Positions 8,738 through 19,191 are shown, numbered from the stretch's first letter. The stretch: 64,000 nucleotides of DNA from Candidatus Kuenenia stuttgartensis (GCA_945891385.1 CAMDDJ010000013.1:1-64000), one strand, 5' to 3'. Numbers and translations: made by a program. The notes: generated by a model not told the origin, from the letters alone.

Positions 8738-11700
8738 CGCACGACCCCGGCCACCACAAGCCCTTCGAGCTCACCGAGTATCCGCTCCCCTCCGGCACGG
8801 TCGTGGAGGCGAGCGCAGGCACGGGCAAGACCTACTCCGTGGCGGCCTATGTGACGCACGCGTTGGCCAGCGACGAGAGCCTGCGGATCGGTGGGATCCT
8901 CGTCACGACCTACACCCGCAACGCCGCCGCCGAACTCCGCGATCGGATCCGTGGCCGGCTGGTCACGACCGCCCGGCTGCTCCGCACGGTGGCCACCGAG
9001 GGCCGCGACGAACTCGATGCGAAACTGCTCGCCGCTGCCCCCGACGAGCGGCTCGCGATCGCCCGGCGACTCGAGCGGGCCGTGGCCGAATTCGACACGG
9101 CCACGATCGGCACGATCCATTCCATCTGCGGCCGCGTGCTGCGGATGGCGGGAATCGAGCCAGGCCAGGCGGCCGACGAGGATCTCCTCGAACGGACGGT
9201 GGCCGAGGCGGTCAACGATGCGGTGGTCACCGAAGCCGCCGCGGGCCGAGCCTGGGACGAGGAGCGGCTCGTCGAGCTCGTCACCGCCGCGCTCCGCGAC
9301 CCCTTCATCGTGCCCTGGTTCGACCCGACGAACCGGCCTCCGGAGGAGGTCGACCTTCTGAAACAGGCCGCGACGATCGTGAGGGCCTGTGTCGAACGGG
9401 TGCAGGGGGCGATGCGGGCCACGCCGAGCTTCGACGACCTCCTGCGGCTGGCCTGGGAGGAGGTGCGCCGGGCCGATCGAGTGGGGCTCGTGACGGAACT
9501 CCGCCGCCGGTTTCGGCTCGCGATCGTGGACGAGGCCCAGGACACGAGCCGGCTGCAGTGGGAGTTTTTCCACGAACTGTTTCCGACCGACGACGTCGAG
9601 CGGCGGCTGGTCGCGGTGGGCGACCCCAAGCAGGCGATCTACGGCTTCCGCGGCGCCGACATCACGGCCTACCTCCGGTTTGCCGCGGGGGATGGGAGCG
9701 GGCGGCCCCGCCGCACGCTCGCCGTCAACTTCCGCTCCGACGGCCCGCTGCTCGAGACGCTCAACGAGGCAATGGCGGGCGCCTCGTTCGGCCCGGGCAT
9801 CGAATACCAGCCGGTTTCGCCGGCCGAGCACCGCGGCGCGTCGCGGCTGGTCGATCTGCCTCCGGTCGAGTTCATCGGCCTGGGCGATGCCTGGGCCACC
9901 GACACCGCGGTTCGCAAGGTGTTCGAACTCCTCGAGCGCGGGCGATTCAAGGCGGGCGAGGAAGCCGAGCCTCAGGAACTGCCGATCACGCCGCGGGATA
10001 TCTGCGTGCTCGTGCGGATCAATTCGATCGGAGCGGCGATCGAGGAGCGGCTGGCGCGGCTCGGCATCCCGGCGGTGAGCACCGGCACGGCCAGCGTGAT
10101 GCAGGGCCAGACGGCCGACGACCTGCGGGTGTTGTTCGAGGCGATGGAACGGCCCGGCAGCGGGAGCCGCGTGCGGCGGGCCGCGGCCACGATGTTCTTC
10201 GGCTACCCGCTCACCGACGTCGGCCGGCTGGGCGAGGCGGCCGAACAGGCGGTGCAGGAGCGGATCGCGGCGCTGCATGGGATTCTCCGCAGCCGCGGCA
10301 TCGCGGCGGTGCGGGCCGCGATCATGGGCGACGTGGCGCTGGGCAGCCGGCTGGCCGCCGGCTCCGAGGGCGAGCGGCACGTGGTAGACCTGGCCCATCT
10401 CGTGGAACTGCTGCACGACGCGTCGGGCGGCCGCGGCTGCCATGCCCGGGCGATGCTCGAACAGATGGCCGACCTGGCCCGCCGCGATGAGAAGTCGGAC
10501 CTCGTCAGCCGCCGCGTCGAGAGCGACGAAGACGCCGTGCGGATCATGTCGGTGCACGTGGCCAAGGGGCTCGAGTTTCCCTGCGTCGTGGTGGTGGATG
10601 ACTGGGAGGAGAAGCGTCGAGCGCCCCGCGGTCCGGCCGTGTTCTATGCCGGCAGCGAACGGCGGCTCGACCTGGCCTACGCACTCACCGGCACCGCTTC
10701 GCCGGTCGCCACCGCCGCCGTTCTGGCCGATGCCAACGAGGAACTCCGCCGGCTGTTCTACGTGGCCGTGACCAGGCCGCGGCATCACCTCTGCGTGATC
10801 CGACCGGCCGACGGGAGCGATGGCGTGATCGAGGCGACGCTCACCAACCCGCCGCCGCTCCGCGACGCCTCCGACCTGCCGTTGCCGCCCGCCCGCTGGC
10901 GACCGCGATCCGATCAGGCCAAGAGCGGCGCCGCGGCAGCGGTGGCCCCGCTGCCGCCGGAGGTGAAGCAGACCTATCGCCGCACCTCCTTCAGCGGGAT
11001 CGTGGCGGCGGCCGCGCATGGCCAAGCTGGCGACCACACGCCCGTCGGACGCGGCCACGATGAAGGGCTCGCCGCCGCCGGCAGCACCGGCGACTTCGCG
11101 CCGCCGACAGCCGTCGAGGCTGCGACGCCGCAGCCTGAGCAGGCCGCCCCCGATCTCACATCGTTTTCGATCCCCGACCTGCCCGCCGGCACGGCCTTCG
11201 GGTCGGCCGTCCACGAGATCTTCGAAGAGCTCGAAATCGATCCGGCCGCCGATGCGACGGCCCGCGCCGCCGCCGTCGCCCGCACGGTAGCCGACGTGGC
11301 CAGCTCCGCGATCCTCCGGCCGTATCACGAGCCACTGGCCGCCATGATCTCGGCTGCGATCGAGACTCCCTTCGGCGGACCGCCGGCCGCGGCGTTTCGC
11401 GAGCTTCGGTTCGCCGACTTCTCGGCGGCCGACCGGCTCGTGGAACTCGACTTCGAGATGGGCCTCGCCAGCCTCGCCGCCGGCGTGAAGGCGAGCGATG
11501 TGGGCCGGGTGCTGGCCGCAAGCCTGCCCGCCGACGACACGCTCGCCCGCTACGCCCGGGTGCTGGCCGGGCCGACCTTCGACATCCCGCTCGCCGGGCT
11601 GATCAACGGCTCGATCGACGCGGTGCTCCGGCTGCCCGGTCGGCCGGCCGACGATCCGCGGCTGGTGATCGCCGACTACAAGACCAACCGGCTTCACCGG

Positions 11701-12033
11701 CGAGCCGACGCCGTGCCGCTGGCTGCCTATGCCCCGAGCCGGCTCGGGGCCGCCATGGCCGACCATCATTATCCGCTCCAGGCCGTCGTCTACGGCACGG
11801 CCGTCTATCGGCTGCTCCGCTGGCGGCTCGCTCCGGTGAAGCCGCCGGGCTGGGATGCCGGCGAGTGCCTGGCGGGTGTCGTCTACGGATTCATCCGCGG
11901 CATGCACGGACCGAACACACCGACCGATGAGTATGGCCATCGCTATGGAGTCTTCGCCTGGGTGCCGCCGCCGACGCTCTGGCGACAGCTCAGCGATCTC
12001 TTTGCCGGGAAGCACACGGAGGCCAGCCGATGA
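8734..12033 (+). CDS. recB: Exodeoxyribonuclease V beta subunit (RecB), UvrD-type helicase + nuclease
   Basis: Walker A 'VEASAGTGKTYSVAAYV', 'LAIVDEAQDTSRLQWEFF', 'VGDPKQAIYGFRGADI', nuclease motif 'LVIADYKTNRL'; ATGA overlap with recC. Confidence 0.95.
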   Translation: MTHDPGHHKPFELTEYPLPSGTVVEASAGTGKTYSVAAYVTHALASDESLRIGGILVTTYTRNAAAELRDRIRGRLVTTARLLRTVATEGRDELDAKLLAAAPDERLAIARRLERAVAEFDTATIGTIHSICGRVLRMAGIEPGQAADEDLLERTVAEAVNDAVVTEAAAGRAWDEERLVELVTAALRDPFIVPWFDPTNRPPEEVDLLKQAATIVRACVERVQGAMRATPSFDDLLRLAWEEVRRADRVGLVTELRRRFRLAIVDEAQDTSRLQWEFFHELFPTDDVERRLVAVGDPKQAIYGFRGADITAYLRFAAGDGSGRPRRTLAVNFRSDGPLLETLNEAMAGASFGPGIEYQPVSPAEHRGASRLVDLPPVEFIGLGDAWATDTAVRKVFELLERGRFKAGEEAEPQELPITPRDICVLVRINSIGAAIEERLARLGIPAVSTGTASVMQGQTADDLRVLFEAMERPGSGSRVRRAAATMFFGYPLTDVGRLGEAAEQAVQERIAALHGILRSRGIAAVRAAIMGDVALGSRLAAGSEGERHVVDLAHLVELLHDASGGRGCHARAMLEQMADLARRDEKSDLVSRRVESDEDAVRIMSVHVAKGLEFPCVVVVDDWEEKRRAPRGPAVFYAGSERRLDLAYALTGTASPVATAAVLADANEELRRLFYVAVTRPRHHLCVIRPADGSDGVIEATLTNPPPLRDASDLPLPPARWRPRSDQAKSGAAAAVAPLPPEVKQTYRRTSFSGIVAAAAHGQAGDHTPVGRGHDEGLAAAGSTGDFAPPTAVEAATPQPEQAAPDLTSFSIPDLPAGTAFGSAVHEIFEELEIDPAADATARAAAVARTVADVASSAILRPYHEPLAAMISAAIETPFGGPPAAAFRELRFADFSAADRLVELDFEMGLASLAAGVKASDVGRVLAASLPADDTLARYARVLAGPTFDIPLAGLINGSIDAVLRLPGRPADDPRLVIADYKTNRLHRRADAVPLAAYAPSRLGAAMADHHYPLQAVVYGTAVYRLLRWRLAPVKPPGWDAGECLAGVVYGFIRGMHGPNTPTDEYGHRYGVFAWVPPPTLWRQLSDLFAGKHTEASR

Positions 12034-13832
12034 ATCTCTCGACACCCCGGTTGGCCGCGTCGCCACCGCCGAGCATCGCCGCCGTTGTCGATGCCGGCAT
12101 CCTCTCGGCCGACGATGTCGCTGCGGTGGGGGTCTTCGTGTCGCTGGCCGCGCGGGACGAGCCGCTGGCACTGGAGCCGCTAGCCTGGGTCGCCCTCGGC
12201 CTGGCCGTCCGCACGCCCCGCGATGGCCACACCTGCGTCGATCTCGCGCGGATTGGTGAGTGGTTTGGCGGGGCGAGTCGTGATGGGGCCGAGGCCGACG
12301 CCATGCTTCCCTGGCCAACCGATGCCGCGGCGTGGAAGGCCGCCCTCGATTCCGCCGGTCCGCTGGTGGGCGTGCCCGGGGAGCGGCGGCCGTTCATCGT
12401 CGACGGCGATCGGCTCTATCTCGCCCGCTCGCTCCACGAGGAAAAGGCCATCGCGAAACGGCTGGCCGGGGGCAGCCAGACGGAACCGGGCGCGGAACCT
12501 GACGGCACCGTCGCTGCAGAGCCACCGCGGGGCCGGGTGCGGATCCTGCTCGGTGGGCCGGGCACGGGCAAGACGACGGAGGTGGCCCGCCGGCTGATCG
12601 AGAAGTTCACGGCCGACCCGCTGACGCGGATCGCACTGGCCGCGCCGACGGGCAAGGCAGCCGCCCGGATGGCCGAGGCCCTGCGGAATCGCTGCGTGGC
12701 CGAGCAGGCGCCGCAGGAGGTGCTCGACGCGATCGACGCGGCCCGGCCCGTGACGGTCCACCGGCTCCTGAAGATGCGACCCCAGGGCACGCCGCGGTAT
12801 CGGTTTCATGCCGACCATCCGCTCGCCTACGACCTCGTGGTGGTAGATGAGACCTCGATGCTTTCGAGCGCCCTGATGTATCGGCTGCTGGAAGCGGTCT
12901 CGGTCGATACGGAGCTCTTGCTCGTGGGCGATCCCGACCAGCTGGCGAGCGTGGAAGCCGGCTCGGTGCTCGCCGACATCGCCCGCGCGGCGGCGCGGCC
13001 GGGCTCCCCGCTAGCGACCGTGACCGACCGGCTGGTGACGCGGCATCGCTTCGGCGCCGAGATCGGGGCCCTCGCCGACGCGATCCTCGCCGGCGACGCG
13101 GCCGGCGTGCTCGATCTGCTCGACACCGCCCGGGCCCAGCCCGCCGGACTGTTCGGGGGGCCGATCGCCTGGGTGGAGCCCGGCTCGCCCGGGTTTCGCT
13201 CACTGGTCGCCGAAGTCGTGGCTCAGGCCCGACGGCTCGGCACGCTCGCCCGCGATGGCGATGCCCCGGCCGCGGTCGAAGCCCAGAAAAATCTTCAGGT
13301 GCTCTGCGCCCATCGCGGCGGCCCGCTCGGCGCGGCGGGCTGGAACACGCTCGTCGAGCGGCAGCTCGGTGTGTTTGGCGGGCCGCCCTGGTATCCGGGC
13401 CGCCCGGTGATGATCACCCGCAACACGCCCGCGCTCGATCTCTTCAACGGCGACATCGGCCTGGCCGTGCCTGCGGCCGATGAGGCAGCCAAGGAATCGG
13501 GTTCGCTCCGCCTGGAGGTGGCCTTTCCGCAGGGCCGGTCGGTCAGAAGGGTTTCAGTGACCCGGCTCGACGAGGTGGCCACGGTCCACGGGCTCACGAT
13601 CCACAAGAGCCAGGGGTCGGAGTATCGCCACGCGATCGTGGTGCTCCCCGAACGGGCCAGCCGAATTCTCTCCCGCGAACTCCTCTATACGGGCGTGACG
13701 CGGGCGATCGACCACGTCACGGTGGTAGGCTCGCGCGACGTGATCACCGCCGCCGTGGCCCGGCCGATCCGTCGAGCCAGCGGCCTCGCCGACCGGCTGG
13801 AAGGCCTCTCAGCGAGCGGCGGCGCCGAGTAG
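12030..13832 (+). CDS. recD: Exodeoxyribonuclease V alpha subunit (RecD)
   Basis: 'LLGGPGTGKTTEVARRL', 'VVVDETSMLSSALMYRLLEAV', 'TIHKSQGSEYRHAIVVLP'; 4-bp overlap with recB. Confidence 0.95.
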   Translation: MNLSTPRLAASPPPSIAAVVDAGILSADDVAAVGVFVSLAARDEPLALEPLAWVALGLAVRTPRDGHTCVDLARIGEWFGGASRDGAEADAMLPWPTDAAAWKAALDSAGPLVGVPGERRPFIVDGDRLYLARSLHEEKAIAKRLAGGSQTEPGAEPDGTVAAEPPRGRVRILLGGPGTGKTTEVARRLIEKFTADPLTRIALAAPTGKAAARMAEALRNRCVAEQAPQEVLDAIDAARPVTVHRLLKMRPQGTPRYRFHADHPLAYDLVVVDETSMLSSALMYRLLEAVSVDTELLLVGDPDQLASVEAGSVLADIARAAARPGSPLATVTDRLVTRHRFGAEIGALADAILAGDAAGVLDLLDTARAQPAGLFGGPIAWVEPGSPGFRSLVAEVVAQARRLGTLARDGDAPAAVEAQKNLQVLCAHRGGPLGAAGWNTLVERQLGVFGGPPWYPGRPVMITRNTPALDLFNGDIGLAVPAADEAAKESGSLRLEVAFPQGRSVRRVSVTRLDEVATVHGLTIHKSQGSEYRHAIVVLPERASRILSRELLYTGVTRAIDHVTVVGSRDVITAAVARPIRRASGLADRLEGLSASGGAE

Positions 13833-13873
13833 AAACATCGGTTGGTTCGGAGGAGTTGCCCGTACCAATCGAG

Positions 13874-13970
13874 CGGCGTAGGAAACCAGCGGAGCCATGG
13901 ATGGCGGAGCGCAGTTTCCTCCGAGTGAGCGGAGGCCTGGAGGGCCGGAGCGAACGTCCGGCGAGATGGT
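13874..13970. repeat. Family B structured intergenic repeat
   Basis: GCGTAGGAAACC...GTTTCCTCCGAGtGAGCG...GGAGCGAACGTCCGGCGA shared with 58.58-58.67 kb; internal AGGAAAC/GTTTCCT inverted repeat. Confidence 0.7.
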
Positions 13971-14096
13971 GCGGGCAACTCCGGCGAGATTGGGCTCTTT
14001 TCGCCGCCCGCGAGCCGGCGAACCACGCTTGACTCGGGATTGAACTTTCGTACACTGCCGAGGCTGCCGTTCGATTCGGCCGCATCGGAGCCGCCC

Positions 14097-15434
14097 GTGA
14101 TCAGCTTTGTCCACACCGCCGACTGGCAGATCGGCAAGCCGTTTGCCTCGATCACCGACCCGGCCAAACGGGCCCGGGTGCAGCAGGAGCGGATCGAGGC
14201 CATCCGTCGGATCGGCAGCGTTGTCCGCGAGCGCCGCGCGGCCTTCGTGGTCGTGGCCGGCGACCTCTTCGATTCGCCCACGCCGACCAACGCCGTCGTC
14301 GCCGCGGCGCTCGACGCAATCGCGTCGCTCGAAGTGCCGGTCTACTGCATCCCGGGCAACCACGACCACGGCGGCCCGGGCAGTCTCTGGGACCAGGCGT
14401 TCTTCAAGAGTGAGCATCGGCGGCTCGCGGCCAACTTCCACCTGCTGCTCGAACCGGAGCCGGTCGTGGTCGATCTCGCCGGCGGTGCAGCCGAGCCTGC
14501 GAGCGTCGTGCTGCTCCCCTGCCCCTTGCGCCGCCGCCATGAGGCCGACGACCCCACCGCCTGGATTCGCACGCTCGACTTCACGCCCTTCGGCGAGCGG
14601 CCGCGAATCATGATCGCCCACGGCAGCACGACTGTCTTCGCCTCCGGCGGCACGAGCCAGGCCGATGACGAGGAGCCGACCGCGGCAGGCATCAACACGC
14701 TCGCGCTCGATCGGCTGCCGCTCGACGAGCTCGACTACCTGGCCCTCGGCGACTGGCATGGCTTCCTCGCCGCCGGCCCCAAGGCCTTCTATAGCGGCGC
14801 TCCCGAGGTCGACCGGTTTCCCAAGCCGGGCCAGCGGCCGGGCCAGGTGGCCGTGGTCGCGGCGGCGCGGGGCGACCAGCCGCGGGTGGAGCCGGTGGCC
14901 ACGGGCCGTTTCCGCTGGCTCGTTCACGCGTTTGACCTCGGCGACGACGGTCCCCGGCAGCTCGACGACTGGCTGGCCGAGGCCGCCCGGCCGACCGCCC
15001 CCGGCGAGCCCGGCTTCGATGCGGCGCTGGCACGACTGGAGGTGAGCGGCAGCGTGTCCCTGGCCCAGCGGGCCGAGTTCGACCGGATCGTCGAGTCGTG
15101 GACAGCCCGGCTCCTGCGGCTCGATCTCGACGACCAGACCGTTCTGGCGCCATCGGCCGACGAGATCCGTGAACTCGCCGAGCGGCCAGGGGATCCGATC
15201 ATCGCCCGGGTGGCCACCGAACTCGTCGCGATGCTCGACGGCACTGCGGCAGCCGCGGCCACCGCCCCTGCGGCCGAGCCCGACGTCATCCGCCGCGCGG
15301 TCCACATTCTTCACGCCCTCGTGACCGCCGCCGATACCGAGCCGGCCGAGGCCCAGCCCCCGGCCTGCGACGCCCGCACCGCGGCCGAGCCGGCGGCCGC
15401 CCTCCCAGCCCCCGCCGAGGAAGCCGCCCCGTGA
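14097..15434 (+). CDS. sbcD: DNA repair metallophosphoesterase (SbcD/Mre11-like)
   Basis: 'FVHTADWQIGKPF', 'VVAGDLFDSPTPT', 'CIPGNHDHGG', 'LALGDWHGF' metallophosphoesterase motifs; GTG start proposed. Confidence 0.85.
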   Translation: MISFVHTADWQIGKPFASITDPAKRARVQQERIEAIRRIGSVVRERRAAFVVVAGDLFDSPTPTNAVVAAALDAIASLEVPVYCIPGNHDHGGPGSLWDQAFFKSEHRRLAANFHLLLEPEPVVVDLAGGAAEPASVVLLPCPLRRRHEADDPTAWIRTLDFTPFGERPRIMIAHGSTTVFASGGTSQADDEEPTAAGINTLALDRLPLDELDYLALGDWHGFLAAGPKAFYSGAPEVDRFPKPGQRPGQVAVVAAARGDQPRVEPVATGRFRWLVHAFDLGDDGPRQLDDWLAEAARPTAPGEPGFDAALARLEVSGSVSLAQRAEFDRIVESWTARLLRLDLDDQTVLAPSADEIRELAERPGDPIIARVATELVAMLDGTAAAAATAPAAEPDVIRRAVHILHALVTAADTEPAEAQPPACDARTAAEPAAALPAPAEEAAP

Positions 15435-18277
15435 AGCTCCTCGCTGTGACGGTCGAAAACTACCGCGTCTTGAAGACCGCGACCGTGGCCTTCGACCCGG
15501 CCCGCACGGTGGTCGGCGGCGATCAGGAGTTTGGCAAGAGCACGCTCGTCGAGGCGATCCACAACGCCTTCTTCCTGAAGAGCCGCGGCACCGGCGGGCC
15601 GCACAAGGCGATGCGGTCCGACCTCCATCCAGGCCATCCCGCCGTCACGCTCTCCTTCGAGACCGGCGGCCGCAAGTACACGATCAAGAAGACGTTTGCC
15701 GGCAACGCCGCCGCCTCCGCCACGATGCTCACCGACGAGGGGCCTGCCACCGACGCAGCTGCTGGCTCCGGCCGGAGTGCGGGGGGCCGCACGCTCCACG
15801 GCGACGAGGCCGAGGCCCGGATCCACGACCTGCTCCGGGCGGAGAACCTCGGCAGCCGCACGGTGGACAGCCGCCTCAAGATGCAGTGGTCGCACCTCTG
15901 GGTCTGGCAGGGCACGTCGGGTGCCGATCCGGTGAGCCACGCCAACATGGAGAAGGCGTCCGAACAGCTCCGCAGCCGGCTGGGCCGGCTGGGCGGCGGC
16001 GGCGTGCTCGAATCGTCGCTCGACGCGCGGGCGAGCCGCGAGCTCGACGCCCGCAAGGCGGCGATCTTTCGTGACAACGGCGGTATCAAAACAGGCTCAG
16101 ACCTCGCTCGGGCCGGCGACGAAACCGCCGACGCCGAGGCGGCGTATGCCGCCGCCACCCTGCTCGTGGACAGCCTCGACGCGGCCGTCGCTACGATCGA
16201 CGCAGCCGACCGCACGATCGCCCTTACCGACGCCAATCTGGAGATTCATGCCGCCGAAGCCCAGGCCGTGGCCGATAAGCTCCGCTCGGTCAATGACCTG
16301 CGAATCCGGCTTGCCGAAGAAGAGGCTTCGGCCCGGGAAGCCGCGGCCGCCCTGGATGAGATCACCAAGGCCGATGCTGAGATCCACAGCTGTGAGGGGC
16401 GACTGGCCGGACTCGAGCAATCGATCGAACCGGCCACGAAGCGACTGGCCGAGCTAGCCGCAACGGAAACCGCGGCCTCGACGGCCGTGACCGAAGCGTT
16501 TGCCGCGGTCGACTCGGCCAGCACCCGCCAGCAGGAGGCAGCTACCGCCGTCGCCCTCCTCGAACTCTGCGAGCAGCGGGCCCGGCTTACGGTCGAGCGG
16601 CACGGTCTCGGCGGCCGCTGCCGGCGGATCGAGGCCCTCCGCGGCAAGGTGGCCGCCCTCGAAGCCGAACGACGATCGCTTCCCGCGATCACGCCCGACG
16701 ACCTGGTCCGGCTCGACGCGCTCGAGCGGACTCGCGACGCTGCGGCCACCACGCTCGATGTGATCGCCACGAAGGTGGAACTCGTGAGCGGCCCCAGCCC
16801 TGCCCGGCTGGCGGGCGAGTCACTGACGCCGGGCACCGCCGTCACGATCACCGCCGAGAGCGATCTCGTCGTCGGGCCGCCCGGCGGCGAAACGATCCTG
16901 AGGATCGCCCCCGGCGGTGGTCGGTCGCTGGCTGACGCCACCCGAGCCAGCCAGACGGCCGAGCGAGAACTCGCGGCAGTCCTCGACGGGCTCAAGATCG
17001 AATCCGTGGCCACGGCCCGACGGGCCGTGGCCCGCCTCCAGGCGATCGCGGCCGAGATCGCGGCCCAGGAGGGGGCGATCGACGGACTCGGTGGCGACGG
17101 TGCCCGCCGTGAGTTCGAGGCCCTCGTTGGCAAGATCACGAGCGTCGAGGCCGAGATCCTCCGCCGGGGCGGCGATGATTTCGAACTCAAACCTGGCGAG
17201 GGCCACGAGCCGCCGGCCGGCTCCGACGCCGGACAGACCGAAGCAGCCATGCGGCAGGCCGAGTCCCTCAAGGCAGCCATTCATGTTCGGCTCGTGGAGG
17301 CCCACACGTCACGCGACCAGGCCTCGAAAGACGCCGCCCGGGCCAGCGCTGCCGCTGCCGCCGCCCGCAAGCGGCACGACGAGGCGGCCGCGACCCGGCG
17401 CCAGGTGGCCGAATCGATCCAGGCGACCAAGGCCACGATCGATTCCCTCACGGCCCGTCGGGCGATCCTCGTCGAGCGGTGTGGAGGCGACCGGGCTGCC
17501 ACGATCGCCGCGCGAACGACGGCGGCCGGTGCGGCGGCTGCCGCAGCCAAGACAACGCAGGATTCGCTGACGCGGCTCGCGCCCGACTCCCTCGCCCGGG
17601 AGCAGACCCGGCTTGAACGCGCGACCGCCAACCTGCGTTCGCAGCGACAGGAGGCCGAGACGGCCCGTCAAGTGGCTCGCGAGAAACTCCGCCGTGAGGG
17701 CACCGAAGACCCGCGCGAGGATCTGGCTCGGGCGACCGTCCGTCGCCGGCTCGCCACGGCCAGACTCGCCAATGCCCGCCGCGAGGCCGATGCCACGCGA
17801 CTGCTGGCGGATCTGTTTGCCGAGAAGAAGCGCGACGTCGAATCGCAGTTTGTGGCACCGCTTTCGAGTCGCGTGGCCGATTACCTCCGCACGATCCTGG
17901 GGCCCGACACCGCCGTCGACCTCGGTTACGCAGGTGGCCGGTTCGAGCGGCTTTCCGTGGCCCGCGGCGAATTCGGCAACGTCACCTGGGATTTTTCGAG
18001 CCTGAGCGGCGGCACGCGAGAACAGGTCGGCGCGGCCTTCCGGCTAGCGATGGCCGAGATCTTGGCCGAGGCCCACGACGGCACGCTCCCGATCATCTTC
18101 GACGACGCCTTCACCAACAGCGACGCCAAGCGGCAGCTGAAACTCCAGCGGCTGCTCGATCTCGCCGCCGACCGCGGCCTCCAGGTGATCGTGTTTTCCT
18201 GCACGCCAGAGGACTACGCCGGCCTGGGCGCCCAGCAGGTGTCGCTGCCGCGACCGAACGCAGCCAGCAGAGCGTGA
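15431..18277 (+). CDS. SMC/Rad50/SbcC-like coiled-coil AAA ATPase
   Basis: 'VVGGDQEFGKSTLVEAIHNAFF' Walker A, long coiled coil, 'FSSLSGGTREQVGAAFRLAMAEIL' signature, 'LPIIFDDAFTNSD' Walker B; overlaps the SbcD-like gene. Confidence 0.85.
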   Translation: MKLLAVTVENYRVLKTATVAFDPARTVVGGDQEFGKSTLVEAIHNAFFLKSRGTGGPHKAMRSDLHPGHPAVTLSFETGGRKYTIKKTFAGNAAASATMLTDEGPATDAAAGSGRSAGGRTLHGDEAEARIHDLLRAENLGSRTVDSRLKMQWSHLWVWQGTSGADPVSHANMEKASEQLRSRLGRLGGGGVLESSLDARASRELDARKAAIFRDNGGIKTGSDLARAGDETADAEAAYAAATLLVDSLDAAVATIDAADRTIALTDANLEIHAAEAQAVADKLRSVNDLRIRLAEEEASAREAAAALDEITKADAEIHSCEGRLAGLEQSIEPATKRLAELAATETAASTAVTEAFAAVDSASTRQQEAATAVALLELCEQRARLTVERHGLGGRCRRIEALRGKVAALEAERRSLPAITPDDLVRLDALERTRDAAATTLDVIATKVELVSGPSPARLAGESLTPGTAVTITAESDLVVGPPGGETILRIAPGGGRSLADATRASQTAERELAAVLDGLKIESVATARRAVARLQAIAAEIAAQEGAIDGLGGDGARREFEALVGKITSVEAEILRRGGDDFELKPGEGHEPPAGSDAGQTEAAMRQAESLKAAIHVRLVEAHTSRDQASKDAARASAAAAAARKRHDEAAATRRQVAESIQATKATIDSLTARRAILVERCGGDRAATIAARTTAAGAAAAAAKTTQDSLTRLAPDSLAREQTRLERATANLRSQRQEAETARQVAREKLRREGTEDPREDLARATVRRRLATARLANARREADATRLLADLFAEKKRDVESQFVAPLSSRVADYLRTILGPDTAVDLGYAGGRFERLSVARGEFGNVTWDFSSLSGGTREQVGAAFRLAMAEILAEAHDGTLPIIFDDAFTNSDAKRQLKLQRLLDLAADRGLQVIVFSCTPEDYAGLGAQQVSLPRPNAASRA

Positions 18278-18280
18278 TCG

Positions 18281-19123
18281 CTACTGCGCCAGATACAACG
18301 GCAGCGGGCTGTCCCGCAGGAGCTTGAGGGCCGTCTCACCAAACAGCCGCCTCAGGATCAGATTCTTGGAACTGTTGCCGGCCACGATCAGGTCGGCGCT
18401 CCAGGCCTGGGCGTAGGGAATGAGTTCCCGCTCGGGATCGCCCTGGCAGTGGTCGATGCTCGACGGGCGGGCGTGGGCCAGGAAATAGGCGGCCGCCTTG
18501 TCGAGCCGCCGCTGAGCCGCCGCCTGATCGCTGCCGAAGTGCACGATCCGCACCTCGGCGTCGGCGAACAGCCCCGACTGCACGAAATGCTTGAATGTTT
18601 TGGCGCTCTCGATCGAGCCTGAGTAGGCCACGAGCACCCGCTTCACCGGCCGATACTCCTCGGCCACCGCCAGGATCGGCCGCACGCCCCCGGACACGAG
18701 CCGCTCCAGGGCATCGATCGGCTCGGGCACGACGTCGTGTTCGAACAGGCCTCGCAAACCGAACACGCACATGTCGTGGTAGCGGACGAGATCCTCGGCC
18801 ACCTCGAAGGGATCACCGGTCTCTTCGTTGATCCGATGGGCCACGCCCGCCGCCCGGCAGCGGGTGGCGAAGGTCTCCTCGGCAGCCAGGATGTCGGCCC
18901 GGGCCCGGTCGTAACGGTTCCGCCGCAGATCCGCCGTCGCCTCCTCCACCCCGATGCCCATCGGCCGGGGGCCGGTCCACTCCAGCCGGATCGGGTCGGT
19001 CACAGCCAGGCCCACGAGTTCCGCCCCTCGCGGCTTGGCGATCGCGATCGCGTGTTCGGTGACGCTCGTGGCTGTCTGGCTCGTGCCGAGGCCCACGAGG
19101 ATTCGCTTGACTGGCTCGGACAT
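18281..19123 (-). CDS. Universal stress protein (tandem UspA domains)
   Basis: 'KRILVGLGTSQTATSVTEHAIAIAK' and 'KRVLVAYSGSIESAKTFKHFV', 'DLIVAGNSSKNLILRRLFGETALKLLRDSPLPLYLAQ'. Confidence 0.88.
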   Translation of the reverse strand: MSEPVKRILVGLGTSQTATSVTEHAIAIAKPRGAELVGLAVTDPIRLEWTGPRPMGIGVEEATADLRRNRYDRARADILAAEETFATRCRAAGVAHRINEETGDPFEVAEDLVRYHDMCVFGLRGLFEHDVVPEPIDALERLVSGGVRPILAVAEEYRPVKRVLVAYSGSIESAKTFKHFVQSGLFADAEVRIVHFGSDQAAAQRRLDKAAAYFLAHARPSSIDHCQGDPERELIPYAQAWSADLIVAGNSSKNLILRRLFGETALKLLRDSPLPLYLAQ

Positions 19124-19191
19124 GCAGAGACTCTCCCGGGGTGAGATGCCCTATGCTACGGCATCGCCGCTTCACCTGGGAGGGTCATGCC

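Noticed and set aside
4799-12318. Very long reverse-strand ORFs (1215 aa at 4799-8446, 1212 aa at 8680-12318)
   Set aside because: Antisense to recC/recB; Arg/Gly/His/Pro-rich translations typical of shadow ORFs in high-GC genes. The + strand has clear motifs.
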